Source of the DNA: Chaetoceros tenuissimus
Lineage: Eukaryota; Bacillariophyta; Thalassiosirophyceae; Chaetocerotales; Chaetocerotaceae
Reading direction: 5' to 3'
DNA length: 64,000 bases
NCBI GenBank assembly: GCA_021927905.1
Contig: BLLK01000023.1
Location: 868,001 to 932,000 of the forward strand
Shown here: piece by piece, positions 1 to 9,747 of the stretch
How the letters are laid out: the number at the start of each line of letters is the position of its first letter
Position numbering within the stretch: position 1 is the first letter of the stretch
Program-made: the position numbers and the translations under genes
The notes under the pieces: generated by a model
Seen by the model: only the letters and a program-made list of their open reading frames with translations
What the model was told of the DNA's origin: nothing
The model's database searches: none

Positions 1-220
1 CTTCATTGAGAGATTTCGAAAAACTACCTTCATTTCTACGTCTTGCTTCACCTCGACGACGATGTTGGTATACTAAACACGTTTCAAAGAGGCTTTATCA
101 TTGCATAATAAATGTTCTTTCTTTTGATCTTTACTTTACTATGTTTAGTTTTCAACTGCAAAAGTAGGATGACCCAATCAAAGTATTAGATGCTCAATTG
201 TATATCCATCATTCCTTCAT

Positions 221-2098
221 TTATTTGAAGTCACCATCAAAACCTTGGAATCCAGAAAGCATGAAAGCATGGTAGTAATTCTTTTTTACGATACGACTTG
301 TCCAGTTCCAACTACTTGTCAGTCTTCCATCAATACAACTCCCGCCATCATCACCCGATCCATCGAATCCATGTTTGAAATAGTCACTCAAAACTGACAT
401 TTTCAATTTATGTTCATCTCCAAATTGATGTTCTACGTACGATGCAATCTTTTCATTTTCCATCAATTCAGGAATTTCATCACAAAAATCAGCAATAGGC
501 TTCAAGAATCTTGGAATCTGAGTATACTTGTCAATAAACACCAATGCATTAGGTACATCACGATCACCCAAATGAATCACAGACAATCCAACCCATGGAC
601 TTCCAGCTGCCTTTTGAGTTTTATTCAAAAGGTATCGCATGACACGACCAACCTTTGGACACTGTTGAACTCTATTCAGTCCCTGCCCAGTATTGAGCAA
701 TTGATAGCTTGTATTGACACTCAATAGATCCGAGTCTGCACAACACCAAAGGCAATGCATGTTACGTTGCACTTCACGCCATAATGTCAAGGACTGCCAT
801 ACAAAAGTATACTGTGTAGAATGGGAATGAGAAAGGGTAGGTCCTGAACTATCCCTATTCCCAAAACCACCTCCAAAAGCACCAAACCCATAACCATATC
901 TAGAATTCGAAGAGAAGCTATTACCAGACCCACGCAATTCAAGAGAAAACTCTTTTTCATAGGAACTTTGCTGGAAGTTAGATTCAAGTAAATGAATCAT
1001 ACGTTGAACAGGTGCCACATTACTTTCTACAACTGCAATGGCATCTGAAATCGATTCAATACATCTACTCAGCTCTTCTTGTGAAATACCACCATCCACA
1101 GTAGCATCTTGCTCCTGTGAATATTCCTTGAGTAAAGAATTCAAAGCAGAACGTTTCATATCAATCATGCGTTCAATGACATGACGTTCGACTACTTCAC
1201 CCGTCACTTCATCTTTCGTCTTGACATACATGGTTGCCGTCAACAAACGTGGATCATCCAAAATATTTTCCGCATTTCTAGATTGCAAAAAAGGCCTTAC
1301 CATGACTAAATCCTTGAACAAACTAAACCCCAAAGATTTGGCAATAGATGGTGATTGAGCATCCTGTAACAAATGCATGAGTTTCCCATATGTAGCTCTC
1401 ATTTTCGATGGGTTGAGTACCTTATTTCTTCTCCCAATTTCACATATATTTTGCAAAAATGCTTCATTTTGCGCGGGAGTGAGTGCTGCAATCGATTTGA
1501 TATTTTGATACTGAGAAGGTGTAACATCCTCTTTTTCTGAAGTCTTTTTCTCTACAATATCAGGTTGTGAATCGTCAATAATGTCTTCTGCATCAGATAC
1601 ACGTTCCACTTCAATGGAAGGAGAATATTCTACATTTATTTTTTGCAATTGTTGCTTTCGTTTCTTTTTTTCCAACTTTTTTTTCGCCTTTTCCGCCTGT
1701 TTCATTGCTTTTCTTGATTTTTTCGAAAGACCGGAGGGTACTTCTGCAATCACTTTTTCGAGTGTATCCTCTTCTTCCTTGGCATTACTACTAATAGCCG
1801 TATTGGTATTGAGACTCTTGAGTACAGTCGAGGGATGATCGAGCATTCCACAGACACCCAATCCAGTAGCAACATGACAGGCTTCCAAAATTCCATCGAG
1901 AATTTTACGAACTTTATGGATGCTACCTCGGGATGTTCCTCCTCCGTATCGATTGGATGCAACGTCTACATTGTCTGTGTATTCGGATACATGAAGTGTC
2001 GATTCGAGTACTGTGAGGAGGGCTCGTTCGGATGCTGTGAGACGGACTGGAATGTAATTGCAGAATTCTTTGAGGGAGTCAGTCGTGTATTGTTCCAT
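221..2098 (-). CDS. DUF2009 (UPF0652-like) conserved eukaryotic protein
   Basis: Intact 625-codon single-exon frame. The N-terminal block (residues about 10-90: CNYIPVRLTASERALL, then VSEYTDNVDV) and the C-terminal block (FVWQSLTLWREVQRNMHCLW, DRDVPNALVFIDKYTQIPRF, and the GFDGSGDDGGSCIDGRLTSSWNW stretch from about residue 580) are what I recall of DUF2009/UPF0652, a family kept across plants, amoebae and algae with no proven biochemical role. Between them lies a Lys-rich coiled-coil-like segment (about residues 125-150) and a Gly/Phe-rich loop (about 395-415) that look like insertions. No signal peptide or membrane segment, so probably cytosolic. The ATG at 2098 is used because the frame aligns with the family N-terminus from the first residues; a (CTAA)n tract sits about 14 bases upstream in the presumed leader. 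Family assignment is from memory of conserved motifs. Confidence 0.85.
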   Translation of the reverse strand: MEQYTTDSLKEFCNYIPVRLTASERALLTVLESTLHVSEYTDNVDVASNRYGGGTSRGSIHKVRKILDGILEACHVATGLGVCGMLDHPSTVLKSLNTNTAISSNAKEEEDTLEKVIAEVPSGLSKKSRKAMKQAEKAKKKLEKKKRKQQLQKINVEYSPSIEVERVSDAEDIIDDSQPDIVEKKTSEKEDVTPSQYQNIKSIAALTPAQNEAFLQNICEIGRRNKVLNPSKMRATYGKLMHLLQDAQSPSIAKSLGFSLFKDLVMVRPFLQSRNAENILDDPRLLTATMYVKTKDEVTGEVVERHVIERMIDMKRSALNSLLKEYSQEQDATVDGGISQEELSRCIESISDAIAVVESNVAPVQRMIHLLESNFQQSSYEKEFSLELRGSGNSFSSNSRYGYGFGAFGGGFGNRDSSGPTLSHSHSTQYTFVWQSLTLWREVQRNMHCLWCCADSDLLSVNTSYQLLNTGQGLNRVQQCPKVGRVMRYLLNKTQKAAGSPWVGLSVIHLGDRDVPNALVFIDKYTQIPRFLKPIADFCDEIPELMENEKIASYVEHQFGDEHKLKMSVLSDYFKHGFDGSGDDGGSCIDGRLTSSWNWTSRIVKKNYYHAFMLSGFQGFDGDFK

Positions 2099-2110
2099 TG
2101 TGATGGTTAG

Positions 2111-2111
<1 letters not shown>

Positions 2112-2150
<39 letters not shown>
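2112..2150. repeat. (TTAG)n microsatellite
   Basis: About nine perfect copies of TTAG on the plus strand, ending about 14 bases from the start codon of the minus-strand DUF2009 gene. In transcript orientation it is a (CTAA)n leader tract. It is not the TTTAGGG telomere-type repeat. Confidence 0.9.
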
Positions 2151-3050
2151 AAATGTTTGCTAGGTTTGATAGATTAGGTCAGCAGTTACGAATGTAATTA
2201 CGTAATTTCAATTACTTCATTCATCTCTTCATCTTCTCTCTCGACGATCCAGCTCCTCTCGTTGTGTGGATCGTACGTAGTAGATGTTGGTACACTTGTA
2301 TTTAGAAGGCCTATCATACGTCATATTTTGACACTTGGTGATGGTATAATGAGTACATACAACTCGTCATTTGTTTGGTATTTTATAGAAGACCAGAGAA
2401 GTAAACAAAAGACATGACACTATATCAATAATACAACTTTAAGAAAAGCAATTTTTAAAATTATACTATGAAAATAAGTTATAATATTACTTGACAATAC
2501 GTTTCGAGTATGTAGTCATGTAAAACATGTAATATGTAGGCGGTAGGATTATCGTATAGTTGTTTCAATTCTTCAAGTGATGCTTCTGAACTCTTTCTAA
2601 CTACCATATTAGCCACACATTTCCACTATTCTACCTTTATCCAACTATCCAGCTTGTTGCTTTTGTAGAATTATGAATCTTGTCAAAATTGAAAATGTGG
2701 GACGATCGTTGTGGTACTCAAATGGCATGCTTGTCGCAGTTGCTTCTTTCAATCTTCTGATGGGTTCTCGATCCTAAAAGGAGTACCATATGATATAGAA
2801 TTATTTTCAATTCTCAAGTCATATTCACATTCAACTTGAAAGCAAACTAATATGAATATATGTCGAAATGAGATGTGGATTGTGTTGGAATGATTGCAAT
2901 GATTTTATGTATAGCATATTTTCTCGAATTTGTTTTGGATGATATCATATTACATACGACATTTTGAATTTTCTTGAAAGTTGTTTCTATCAAATTATAT
3001 AATCAAGAATATATGGGAAATATATACTGACATCCCCTCCATCTTTCCAT
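2151..3050. other. Intergenic spacer
   Basis: AT-rich spacer between the 5' end of the DUF2009 gene and the 3' end of the CRAL-TRIO gene. I see no reading frame with coding character, no RNA gene and no long repeat. It should hold the promoter of the DUF2009 gene near 2150-2350. Confidence 0.6.
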
Positions 3051-3959
3051 CTAAACATTTGGCACTGGAATATTTGCAATACGTTGATTGACCCACTCTA
3101 CAATACACTCATCCTTCTCTTCATTTCCTTTATCCTTCTCAGCATTTATGTTCAAACTCCCCATCAAATTCTCAAGATCCTTCTTTTCCAACTCCTCACG
3201 ACAATGCTTTGGCAAACTCTCCTTCAAAACAGTCCCACCATTCTCACTCAACACATTTTCCAAATCAACAAATTTGATTCGTTTCAAAATCTTACTATTG
3301 GAAACTAAACTCCCCAATTTAATCAAAGCATTCACCGACAACCGTACAGCCTTGGAAGCACCAACAATAAATATATTCTGCGGCCGCAACGGATACGCAT
3401 TATGTGTCTTTTGCAATCTCTTTTCATTGCCCATTTTCACATCGGGTTTTTGATTGACATCAATGACGAATGTAATTCCATTCCGAAGTGTTGTTGCATC
3501 GGCATGAATGGCCATGTGATAACGTATGCCTGCGTATATACTATATGTTTCTTGTTGTAAATCATTTGGAATGGGATGTTTTCCATCAATCCAAAATATC
3601 TGCGTCGATCTTACATCTTTTCCTGCTTTGGAATAGGATTGTAGATATGTATCGGATTCTTTGGGTGGAGATGTTAGTTGAGAATCTTGAAAGGTGTCAA
3701 TGCCCCATGGCTGGAGTACGTCAATCCATTGTAAATATTTAATGGCAGCTTCTTCTGGTCTGTTTTTATTGATGATGGTTGTGATTGCCAAATGTCGTAA
3801 TGATATTTCTACTTCTTGAAATGGTTTGGATCGTTTGTGTTTGGTACAGAATGAAGAGGAGAGTAATAGGTTCTTGGCTTCTTTGATGGCTTGAAGTTCC
3901 TCGTCTGTGTAGACGATGGCTTCAGTAGGTTCAGATGAAGTATATGAAGTGTTGGTCAT
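3051..3959 (-). CDS. CRAL-TRIO (SEC14-like) lipid-binding domain protein
   Basis: Single-exon frame of 302 aa. From about residue 120 it follows the CRAL-TRIO pattern: a region like the G-x-Y-x-A segment (ETYSIYAGIRYHMAIHAD), a beta strand ITFVIDVNQ, then the block YPLRPQNIFIVGASKAVRL and, near residue 235, LENVLSENGGTVLKESLPKH, which matches the conserved end of the lipid-binding fold. Proteins of this family bind phosphatidylinositol, phosphatidylcholine or small hydrophobic ligands and move them between membranes; the ligand cannot be read from sequence. No signal peptide, so cytosolic. The C-terminus is acidic and lysine-rich. The start ATG at 3959 is the first in frame. Confident about the fold, not about the ligand. 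Confidence 0.8.
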   Translation of the reverse strand: MTNTSYTSSEPTEAIVYTDEELQAIKEAKNLLLSSSFCTKHKRSKPFQEVEISLRHLAITTIINKNRPEEAAIKYLQWIDVLQPWGIDTFQDSQLTSPPKESDTYLQSYSKAGKDVRSTQIFWIDGKHPIPNDLQQETYSIYAGIRYHMAIHADATTLRNGITFVIDVNQKPDVKMGNEKRLQKTHNAYPLRPQNIFIVGASKAVRLSVNALIKLGSLVSNSKILKRIKFVDLENVLSENGGTVLKESLPKHCREELEKKDLENLMGSLNINAEKDKGNEEKDECIVEWVNQRIANIPVPNV

Positions 3960-4190
3960 GCTGTAGATAATGTATTCAATGGTCTAGCTATTTCTTGAAT
4001 TAGAGTTTTTCTATTTGTTCTTTGGTTGCGTCGTTGCGTCGTTCGTCTCATCCACCAAAATCACGTACGGCAGACCGTTGGAACCTCTAACTAAGCTAAA
4101 TCCCTCAAAATCTGTCAAATAGCTAAATAAGTATAGCAAATGTCCTATAAAAATTATACTCACAAAACTTTAAAAAAAAGATGTTTTTGT

Positions 4191-6117
4191 TTATTCGTCT
4201 TCCAAATCATTATTACACTCAATTTTTAGCAAGCTTCTCTTTTCTATTGTTTCCTCTTTTTTAGCTTTTCTTCGTCTCTTTGCTTTTTCAGTTCTTGGGT
4301 CATCATCACTACGCTTTTTTCTTTTCAACTCATAAGTTTTCAATGCTTTTTTTACCTTCGGATGCTCATCACGTCGATCCCATTTGTTATGAAGGATTGC
4401 TTTTTTAAAGTAACTTGTTTCACATCTTGATTTACTTTCGTAGTTTGAAAAAATTTGGTGCGACCGCTCCATGAATGATTCCTCATATTCTTTCAACCCT
4501 CGGAATCTCCGAAGGTAGTCTCGAACAAGATGCTTTTCAATAGTATGAAATTTTGGAGTGCTTGGAAAGTTTCCTGCTCTCCATGCTTTACTGAAGTCTC
4601 TAACAGTGCTTTCGATATCTTGAAGGTCATCTTCCGATAGAGAGCCGGCGGGAGCCATACATTTGGCGTAGATGTCGTCCGCAAGACCAAGGCAAAAAGT
4701 TGCATATTTAAAAGCGATATCAATTTCGTCATCAGTCATAGGGCTGGTATCATCAATAGTTCTTTTTCGTCTGTTTTCAGCAGCCACTTCCTTCAAAAAC
4801 GATTGCATCCTCATATAACTCGCGGACTTTGTCTTTGGAGCAAAACAACTTGTTCTCAAAGAATGTATCAGTATAACTTTTGACTTTGACAAACTGAGTT
4901 GTGGTTAGATTAGCATATTTAATCAAACCTCCAACATCAGCTGCGGACATTTTTTTCGGCTCTATCATTTTAAATTTTTTCTTAGCAATTGTTCGTATAG
5001 ATTCTTCATTATCTTTGTCTTTGACTAGTGACTCCAAGAGCCAAGTAGTCCTTTCACAAGCAAGATCTTTTCGTTCTGAATCTGTTTTTGCTTTTGATGC
5101 TGGCACCATCCGGTCTGCTATATTTAAAATCTGAGTTTTTGATCCGCCTCTCCGATAACTTTCTTTTGATATTGGTTGCGTCAATGGTATAAGCACACGT
5201 TGCGAATCATTTGGGTTATTGAATCTTAATAGATCCAAATTCGGATACAATTCACTTGTTTTCACAAATGACTTTAATAATACTCTGATGAGATGGGGCA
5301 CGAAAGGGATTCCAAACATTTCAATCGGTGCCTTTACATCCGGTGGAACATCCAACTCTTGCAGTTCTACGTCTGCTATACCAGCATTGCGATATTTGCT
5401 AAGCAGCTGTGACATAAGTTCTTTCCTTTTTGGGCTTTGTAGGTGTGCTTGCACTTGCGGTGCAGTTGTAATAAAAGTGAAGTCCATTTTATCTGGACTA
5501 ACTTTATTACTACTACTTATTTTGCGCAATGAGGACCGAGTCACCCGAGGAGATTGAATCTCATCCTCCACATCCATATCCTCCACATCCGTGTCTTCTT
5601 CTTGCACTCCTTTTAAAGACGCCACCTTTACTGGACTGCTGGCACTTGATACTATTTGAGGGCTGCTATTAGCAGCATACTCCCTAATGCTTTTCTTAAG
5701 TCTATCGCTCCATTTTGTCCATTCTGCTTTTTTGTTTACACTTGGCGCTTTCATTCCTTTCTTCTGGTCGCTAGGCTTTTTGATCAACGGATTATCTTTA
5801 CCACCTAAGCATAGAAACAAATGCCGCCTTTTACCACCATCATCCATGCACTGGGATTTGGATTCGTTGAATGACGTATTGTAGAGCTTTTCTTGCAACT
5901 TTTCATGATCATGTTCTATACAGTCTTTTTTCTTCCCAATTTTCTTCAATACACCTGCACAATTCAAGACTATATTCAAATCTTCCACTGTTTTCAATCC
6001 AATAGCATAAGCAAGACTATTCTTTTCCATTTCCGTTGTCTTCACAGCATAATACCACTTCTCGGTAGTAACGAACGTGTCGCATACCTTTCGAAAATCA
6101 TTTATAACTCTGTCCAT
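4191..6117 (-). pseudogene. Orphan, possibly transposon-derived protein in two overlapping frames
   Basis: Two minus-strand frames cover one apparent protein: 4777-6117 (446 aa, starting at the ATG at 6117) and 4191-4892 (233 aa, no own start needed). The upstream frame ends soon after YEDAIVFE, while the +1 frame continues with KEVAAENRRKRTIDD at the same spot (about 4790, at a run of five T), so a single +1 shift would join them into roughly 640 aa. The second part holds PKFHTIEKHLV, then FRGLKEYEESFMERSHQ, a spacing that reminds me of the last part of eukaryotic transposase-like ORFs, followed by a very basic tail (nuclear-type). I do not recognise the rest. No terminal inverted repeats bounding the pair were found. 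It could equally be an orphan gene with an assembly indel in the homopolymer. Confidence 0.4.
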
Positions 6118-6121
6118 GTCG

Positions 6122-6200
6122 ATTTCTCTTAGGACCCTTTTTTACTAGTGTCTACTGGTATCTTCAGGAATCTATATCTGAAAAAGGTCCTAAGAAATAT
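6122..6200. repeat. Imperfect inverted repeat beside the orphan frame
   Basis: Left arm 6122-6143 and right arm 6180-6200 are inverted copies of a core TTAGGACC flanked by ATTTC and a T-run, with two small gaps; the loop is about 36 nt. The left arm begins five bases upstream of the orphan frame's ATG. I found no partner at the other end of the gene, so this is a hairpin, not a demonstrated transposon end. Confidence 0.6.
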
Positions 6201-6457
6201 TTCTAGTTATCGAGATAGGAGTTCCGAACTGGAGTCGATAGATGTAATTACATTCATTTCTCATTTAGTTCAACGGATGTTGTGTTCATTTTTTTGTTTT
6301 GGCGCGAACGCAAAAGGGTTCTGATTGTAGACGTTACTGGCAGTTATAGTATTATTTATACGTACTTACGGAGTTTCTACGACGTTCCAAATGTAGACCG
6401 ATTCTGCCGTACGTGAATATGAAAGTCAGTGCGTTGAAGAAGGTCTCGTGTCTCATC

Positions 6458-6465
6458 TGACGTCA
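6458..6465. promoter_or_regulatory. TGACGTCA (CRE/bZIP-type) palindrome
   Basis: Perfect 8-bp palindrome in the divergent region between the orphan frame (6117, minus) and the WW gene (6674, plus). TGACGTCA is the classic cAMP-response/bZIP site; in diatoms related TGACGT/ACGTCA elements respond to CO2 and cAMP (established for a carbonic anhydrase promoter). Activity here is inferred. Confidence 0.5.
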
Positions 6466-6571
6466 TGCTCTCATTTTAGGCCTTTTTAAAGGTGTCAAGT
6501 AGTAGTCATTGGATTGACACAAAGAAACGAAAAAACATGCACCTCGAACTATCTTGCATCTTGCTGAATAT

Positions 6572-6614
6572 ATACCAAAGCAACGTGATGATGGCCGAGT
6601 GGTTGCTTTGGTAT
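6572..6614. repeat. Perfect 13-bp hairpin in the leader region of the WW gene
   Basis: ATACCAAAGCAAC (6572-6584) and its exact reverse complement (6602-6614) enclose a 17-nt loop containing TGGCCGAGTGG. It lies 60 bases before the WW gene start and would be in its 5' UTR or core promoter. Confidence 0.8.
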
Positions 6615-6673
6615 TAAGCATATCTAACTTGTCCTCCTACACCTGCAATAAATAAAACGCAAAGAATTCAAGT

Positions 6674-7147
6674 ATGCAAGTACCACCACCATTGCCGACA
6701 CAAGCACCACCATTGCCTCCTGGATGGGTCCTTGCACAAGATCCTCAAGGCAGACCATACTACGCCAATCCTTCTACAGGCGAATCATCGTGGACTCCTG
6801 TTCTTCCTTCTGTAAATATGGTTCCTATACCAAGTATCCCTCCCCCTCCTCCTATGAAGCAACCTACATTTACTCCATCATTGAATGCATCGGGTTTAGT
6901 GGTCCCTTCAGCCAAAGCATTATTGGCAAAACATGAATCTCAAAGTAATGTTCCAATAGAATTGACATTGACGGGAGGAATGATTGCCGATCTCGTTTCC
7001 ATTCAAAAGGAAAAGGAAGGAAAGGAAGTTTATCAGGAGATTGATGTTGAGAAAATGTCACCTACGAGTTATATTGAGCCAATGGTCGAAAGTCGATTGG
7101 AAGCGAGGATGCTTGGTTTAAAAGATGCTTTGCGGAAGATACAGTAA
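6674..7147 (+). CDS. Small WW-domain protein
   Basis: Intact 157-aa frame. Residues 14-45 form one WW domain: LPPGWVLAQDPQGRPYYANP followed by TGESSWTPVLP, with the two signature Trp (W18, W40), the aromatic pair Y29-Y30 and the closing Pro. WW domains bind proline-rich ligands; the protein itself is proline-rich on both sides of the domain (PPPLPTQAPPLPP and a P-run near residue 58), so self-association or binding to similar partners is possible. The C-terminal half (about residues 70-157) is polar, probably helical, and not recognised. Small WW proteins of this kind often belong to splicing or transcription complexes, but nothing here proves it. The start is the first ATG of the frame. Confidence 0.8.
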   Translation: MQVPPPLPTQAPPLPPGWVLAQDPQGRPYYANPSTGESSWTPVLPSVNMVPIPSIPPPPPMKQPTFTPSLNASGLVVPSAKALLAKHESQSNVPIELTLTGGMIADLVSIQKEKEGKEVYQEIDVEKMSPTSYIEPMVESRLEARMLGLKDALRKIQ

Positions 7148-7643
7148 TGAATAGAGAAAAGTCTATTCGGTTGATGGGATTTGTAAATGATGTGTTCTTT
7201 GCGAAAGATTAATGAATATTATCAAAATATATTCTAAAAAATGTACATTAAGCAACAATTTGTGCAGCTTAAAGCAACCGAGGGGGATCAGTACTACCAA
7301 CCTAGATTTCTGCAAGCAAGACCAGCGGATACAGATGGAAGATGTTTTCGTCTTGGAAATTCCTATTCCTGAAATAAGCAGCGCAAAAACTCAGCCTTTC
7401 TATTTCAAGTTAGAACAGAATTTGATAAAAGTGTCGATGGAGATGAAAAGGAGAAAGTAAAAGAAGCCACCTTGTTGTTGTACTTACTACTTGAACATAG
7501 AAAGTTACCAAGGTTGATCAGTCTTACTCTTGTTCGATATTTTCATTCAAATGAGATGAACAAATATGTAATATAAAAATGTGCTCATGATGGAAAACAA
7601 AAAGAGATTGTTATTATGAAACGTATGATACTCAACACTATCC
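7148..7643. other. Intergenic spacer between convergent genes
   Basis: The WW gene and the Cys-rich gene converge here. An 82-codon plus-strand frame at 7212-7460 has no family resemblance and no coding-like features. Nothing else is seen. Confidence 0.6.
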
Positions 7644-8451
7644 CTATGCTGCACTTTTATCTGGAGCTGCTCCTACAACAAATTCTGGCTCCTCGTTTTT
7701 CAATGGCACTGGGTACGCAGTTTGATCTTGATTTTGTGTAGGTGAATATGTATTCTGTTCCATACTCTGCTTCGCTTGATAGTCTTTCCACCACTTATAG
7801 AGTAAAAGTACTGCAACAATTGCACAGCCCACACCAAGAACAATCTTGCCATAGTTCACAACAGTTTTACAATTGCCACCTCTGCATGAACAATTCCAAG
7901 ACCATTTACACCCGGTCATGTCACAATCACCTCCATCGCAATGGCAGCTATCCGTGCATCTTGATAAGTCGCAACCTCCTCTGCCGCAATAACAGCGACG
8001 GTTGCATCTAGAAGTATCTTGGCAGTAGAAAGCTAGAATTTCAAAATGGGTGAGACTATAGAATCATACATGGTATTTACAAGAAATCAAGAGTTCTTAC
8101 CATTACACGCACAATCAGAATTCGTATAACATGGCGTTAACCAGTCAGGAGTATCTACATAGTCTTCCTCTTCTGTGGTGTTTGCTATGCGTGAAAATAA
8201 AACATTTGGTGAGTCAACAAATAATCCAAAAGCACTTTATCGAGAATCGAAACAAGAGCTCGATCTTCACTTTCTTACCGGCAGTGACAAAGCCTGTTGG
8301 GCAAAGAAAAGGAACAGAAAAGAGAAAGAATTTGATTAGGAAGAGAATGCTTGGACAACGATCGATATCAAATAGGCAACATACCTCCAGTACTGAGTCT
8401 AGAGAACATTGCAAAAAGAAAAAAGATATGGTAGAACGCAGCTAGCTTCAT
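7644..8451 (-). CDS. Secreted-type Cys-rich single-pass membrane protein, four exons with a 15-nt exon
   Basis: Join 8451-8385, 8293-8279, 8184-8101, 8032-7644: all three introns (91, 94 and 68 nt) are GT-AG and every junction keeps phase, giving 184 aa. Exon 1 encodes a signal peptide (MKLAAFYHIFFLFAMFSRLS). Exon 2 is a 15-nt microexon. Exons 3 and 4 encode a Cys-rich ectodomain (motifs CYTNSDCAC, CNRRCYCGRGGC, CTDSCHCDGGDC, CKWSWNCSCRGGNC; about 20 Cys in 80 residues) that resembles small disulphide-rich EGF-like or LNR-like modules without matching one clearly. A membrane segment follows (IVLGVGCAIVAVLLLY) and a 40-residue polar cytosolic tail. Likely a type I surface protein; ligand unknown. 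No homologue is recognised. Confidence 0.75.
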
Positions 8452-8589
8452 TTTGGAGAAAGGCAATAAATATAATATCTATGTACTAGAAGCAAATATT
8501 GATCTGATTCGAAATGGAGTTGATTTCTGTGTTTATTAGCTTCATTATGAAGTAGCCTTTTTTCGCCTTCTACATTCTAACCTCATTCG

Positions 8590-8660
8590 CAACAGTGCTT
8601 AGTCAAAACACAACAGTGCTTAAGTCAAAATTCAACAGTGCTTAGTCAAAACACAACATT
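8590..8660. repeat. Short tandem repeat, about 22-bp unit
   Basis: Three copies of CAACAGTGCTTAGTCAAAAC (one with an extra A) and a fourth degenerate partial copy, in the upstream region of the Cys-rich gene. Confidence 0.85.
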
Positions 8661-9223
8661 ACTTGAGAGTGCTAGGGTTTCTCTGAAGATATTTGTGTTT
8701 TGTCGGAGGATATAATAGTAAATCTGTATTCGAATTAGATTTCTTAGTACAAAATCTTCAGAGGGGTCCCGCAAAAGCAAGAGGGGCTTAAATGATCAAT
8801 CAAAATAGCTCTTTTGACAGTTCGAAAAGATTTTTGTGCATATTATATTTTATATTTTAAAAATAAGGAAATAAAGATTGAAGTAAGTTTTACCTTTTAT
8901 TATCGGTTTGTCAGGGAACCGATTCCTTACCCCGTTTATTTTTCCGTGCGTGTGTGTGTGTGTTCGTTCGTGTCACACTACTAACAGATGACCCCAACGG
9001 GGTGAAATGATTCGCTCCGTTCTATTGTTCGCGTCGCACTACTAACTGTTGACTCTAAATGGGCCGTGAAGATGATTCGTTCATTCTCACAATTAGTAAC
9101 TACCTACTTGACATGATTGACGGATAGAAGGTCAGACTGTCTGCAAGTAAAGTAGACACTCTACCTAGGACCATTCTTCTATTGTACAGACATTCTAACA
9201 CAGTGACGAGTAAGTGCTGTACC
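8661..9223. other. Intergenic spacer with GT-rich microsatellite
   Basis: No gene seen. A short (GT)n tract lies at about 8946-8961, and two diverged copies of a phrase with TCGCACTACTAAC/GTCACACTACTAAC stand near 8975 and 9030, suggesting an old local duplication. Confidence 0.5.
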
Positions 9224-9689
9224 CAATGTGGGTCGTTTCATACAAAGGATTATGAGCCGTTCCATACAAAAAATCGTCATGCTAAGCTTGTACGTACGAG
9301 TACGTCATTTGTTTTGCAAAATAATTAGCTTTAAACATATCCACTTTAACTCTTCAATTACAGACTTTCTTAATTATGTAAGCCTTTTGGGCAATATAAA
9401 TATTATTTCATTACCAGCAACATTCAAGTCTACCTCTTTCGTGACATATATTTCATACATATGAATTCGTAAGATTTCTTTGCATTATTTTCTTATAATG
9501 CTTTATTAATTAAAGGATGTGTCTATGGTGTAACTAAGCTTATAATGAAAGTATTATACTCAATTATCAAAGTGTGAGAATGAGAAAACACTACTCTTAG
9601 ATTGATTTTTTCAAAAACATAGAGAAAAGAAAGGGAAAAGAAGGGTCTTTTGTACAAATTTGTATGAAACGCCCCTCATGGTCCTCATG
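9224..9689. mobile_element. MITE-like element, copy 1
   Basis: A roughly 458-466-bp AT-rich, non-coding element. Its ends are inverted repeats: GGGTCGTTTCATACAAA at 9230-9246 and the reverse complement of GGGGCGTTTCATACAAA at 9659-9675 (16 of 17 match; the outer six bases also pair roughly). The left end is directly preceded by GTGCTGTACC (9214-9223) and the same 10-mer occurs at 9690-9699, just after a duplicated CCTCATGG, which looks like a 10-bp target-site duplication. TIRs plus no coding capacity indicate a non-autonomous DNA transposon; the 10-bp duplication would suit a Mutator-type transposase, though this is inference. Confidence 0.7.
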
Positions 9690-9747
9690 GTGCTGTACCG
9701 TTTTACTTCTTACAAAATAGGTTGAACCTACTATGTACTATGGTTTA

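Noticed and set aside
2112-2150. Telomere-like array
   Set aside because: The unit is TTAG, not TTTAGGG, the tract is under 40 bp and unique genes lie on both sides.
6585-6660. tRNA-Ser/Leu gene suggested by GATGATGGCCGAGTGG
   Set aside because: Only the A-box is present. No anticodon arm, no GGTTCGA-type B-box and no acceptor stem pairing downstream.
7212-7460. 82-codon plus-strand gene between the WW and Cys-rich genes
   Set aside because: No family resemblance, no sensible promoter spacing, and it lies in the 3' flank shared by two convergent genes.
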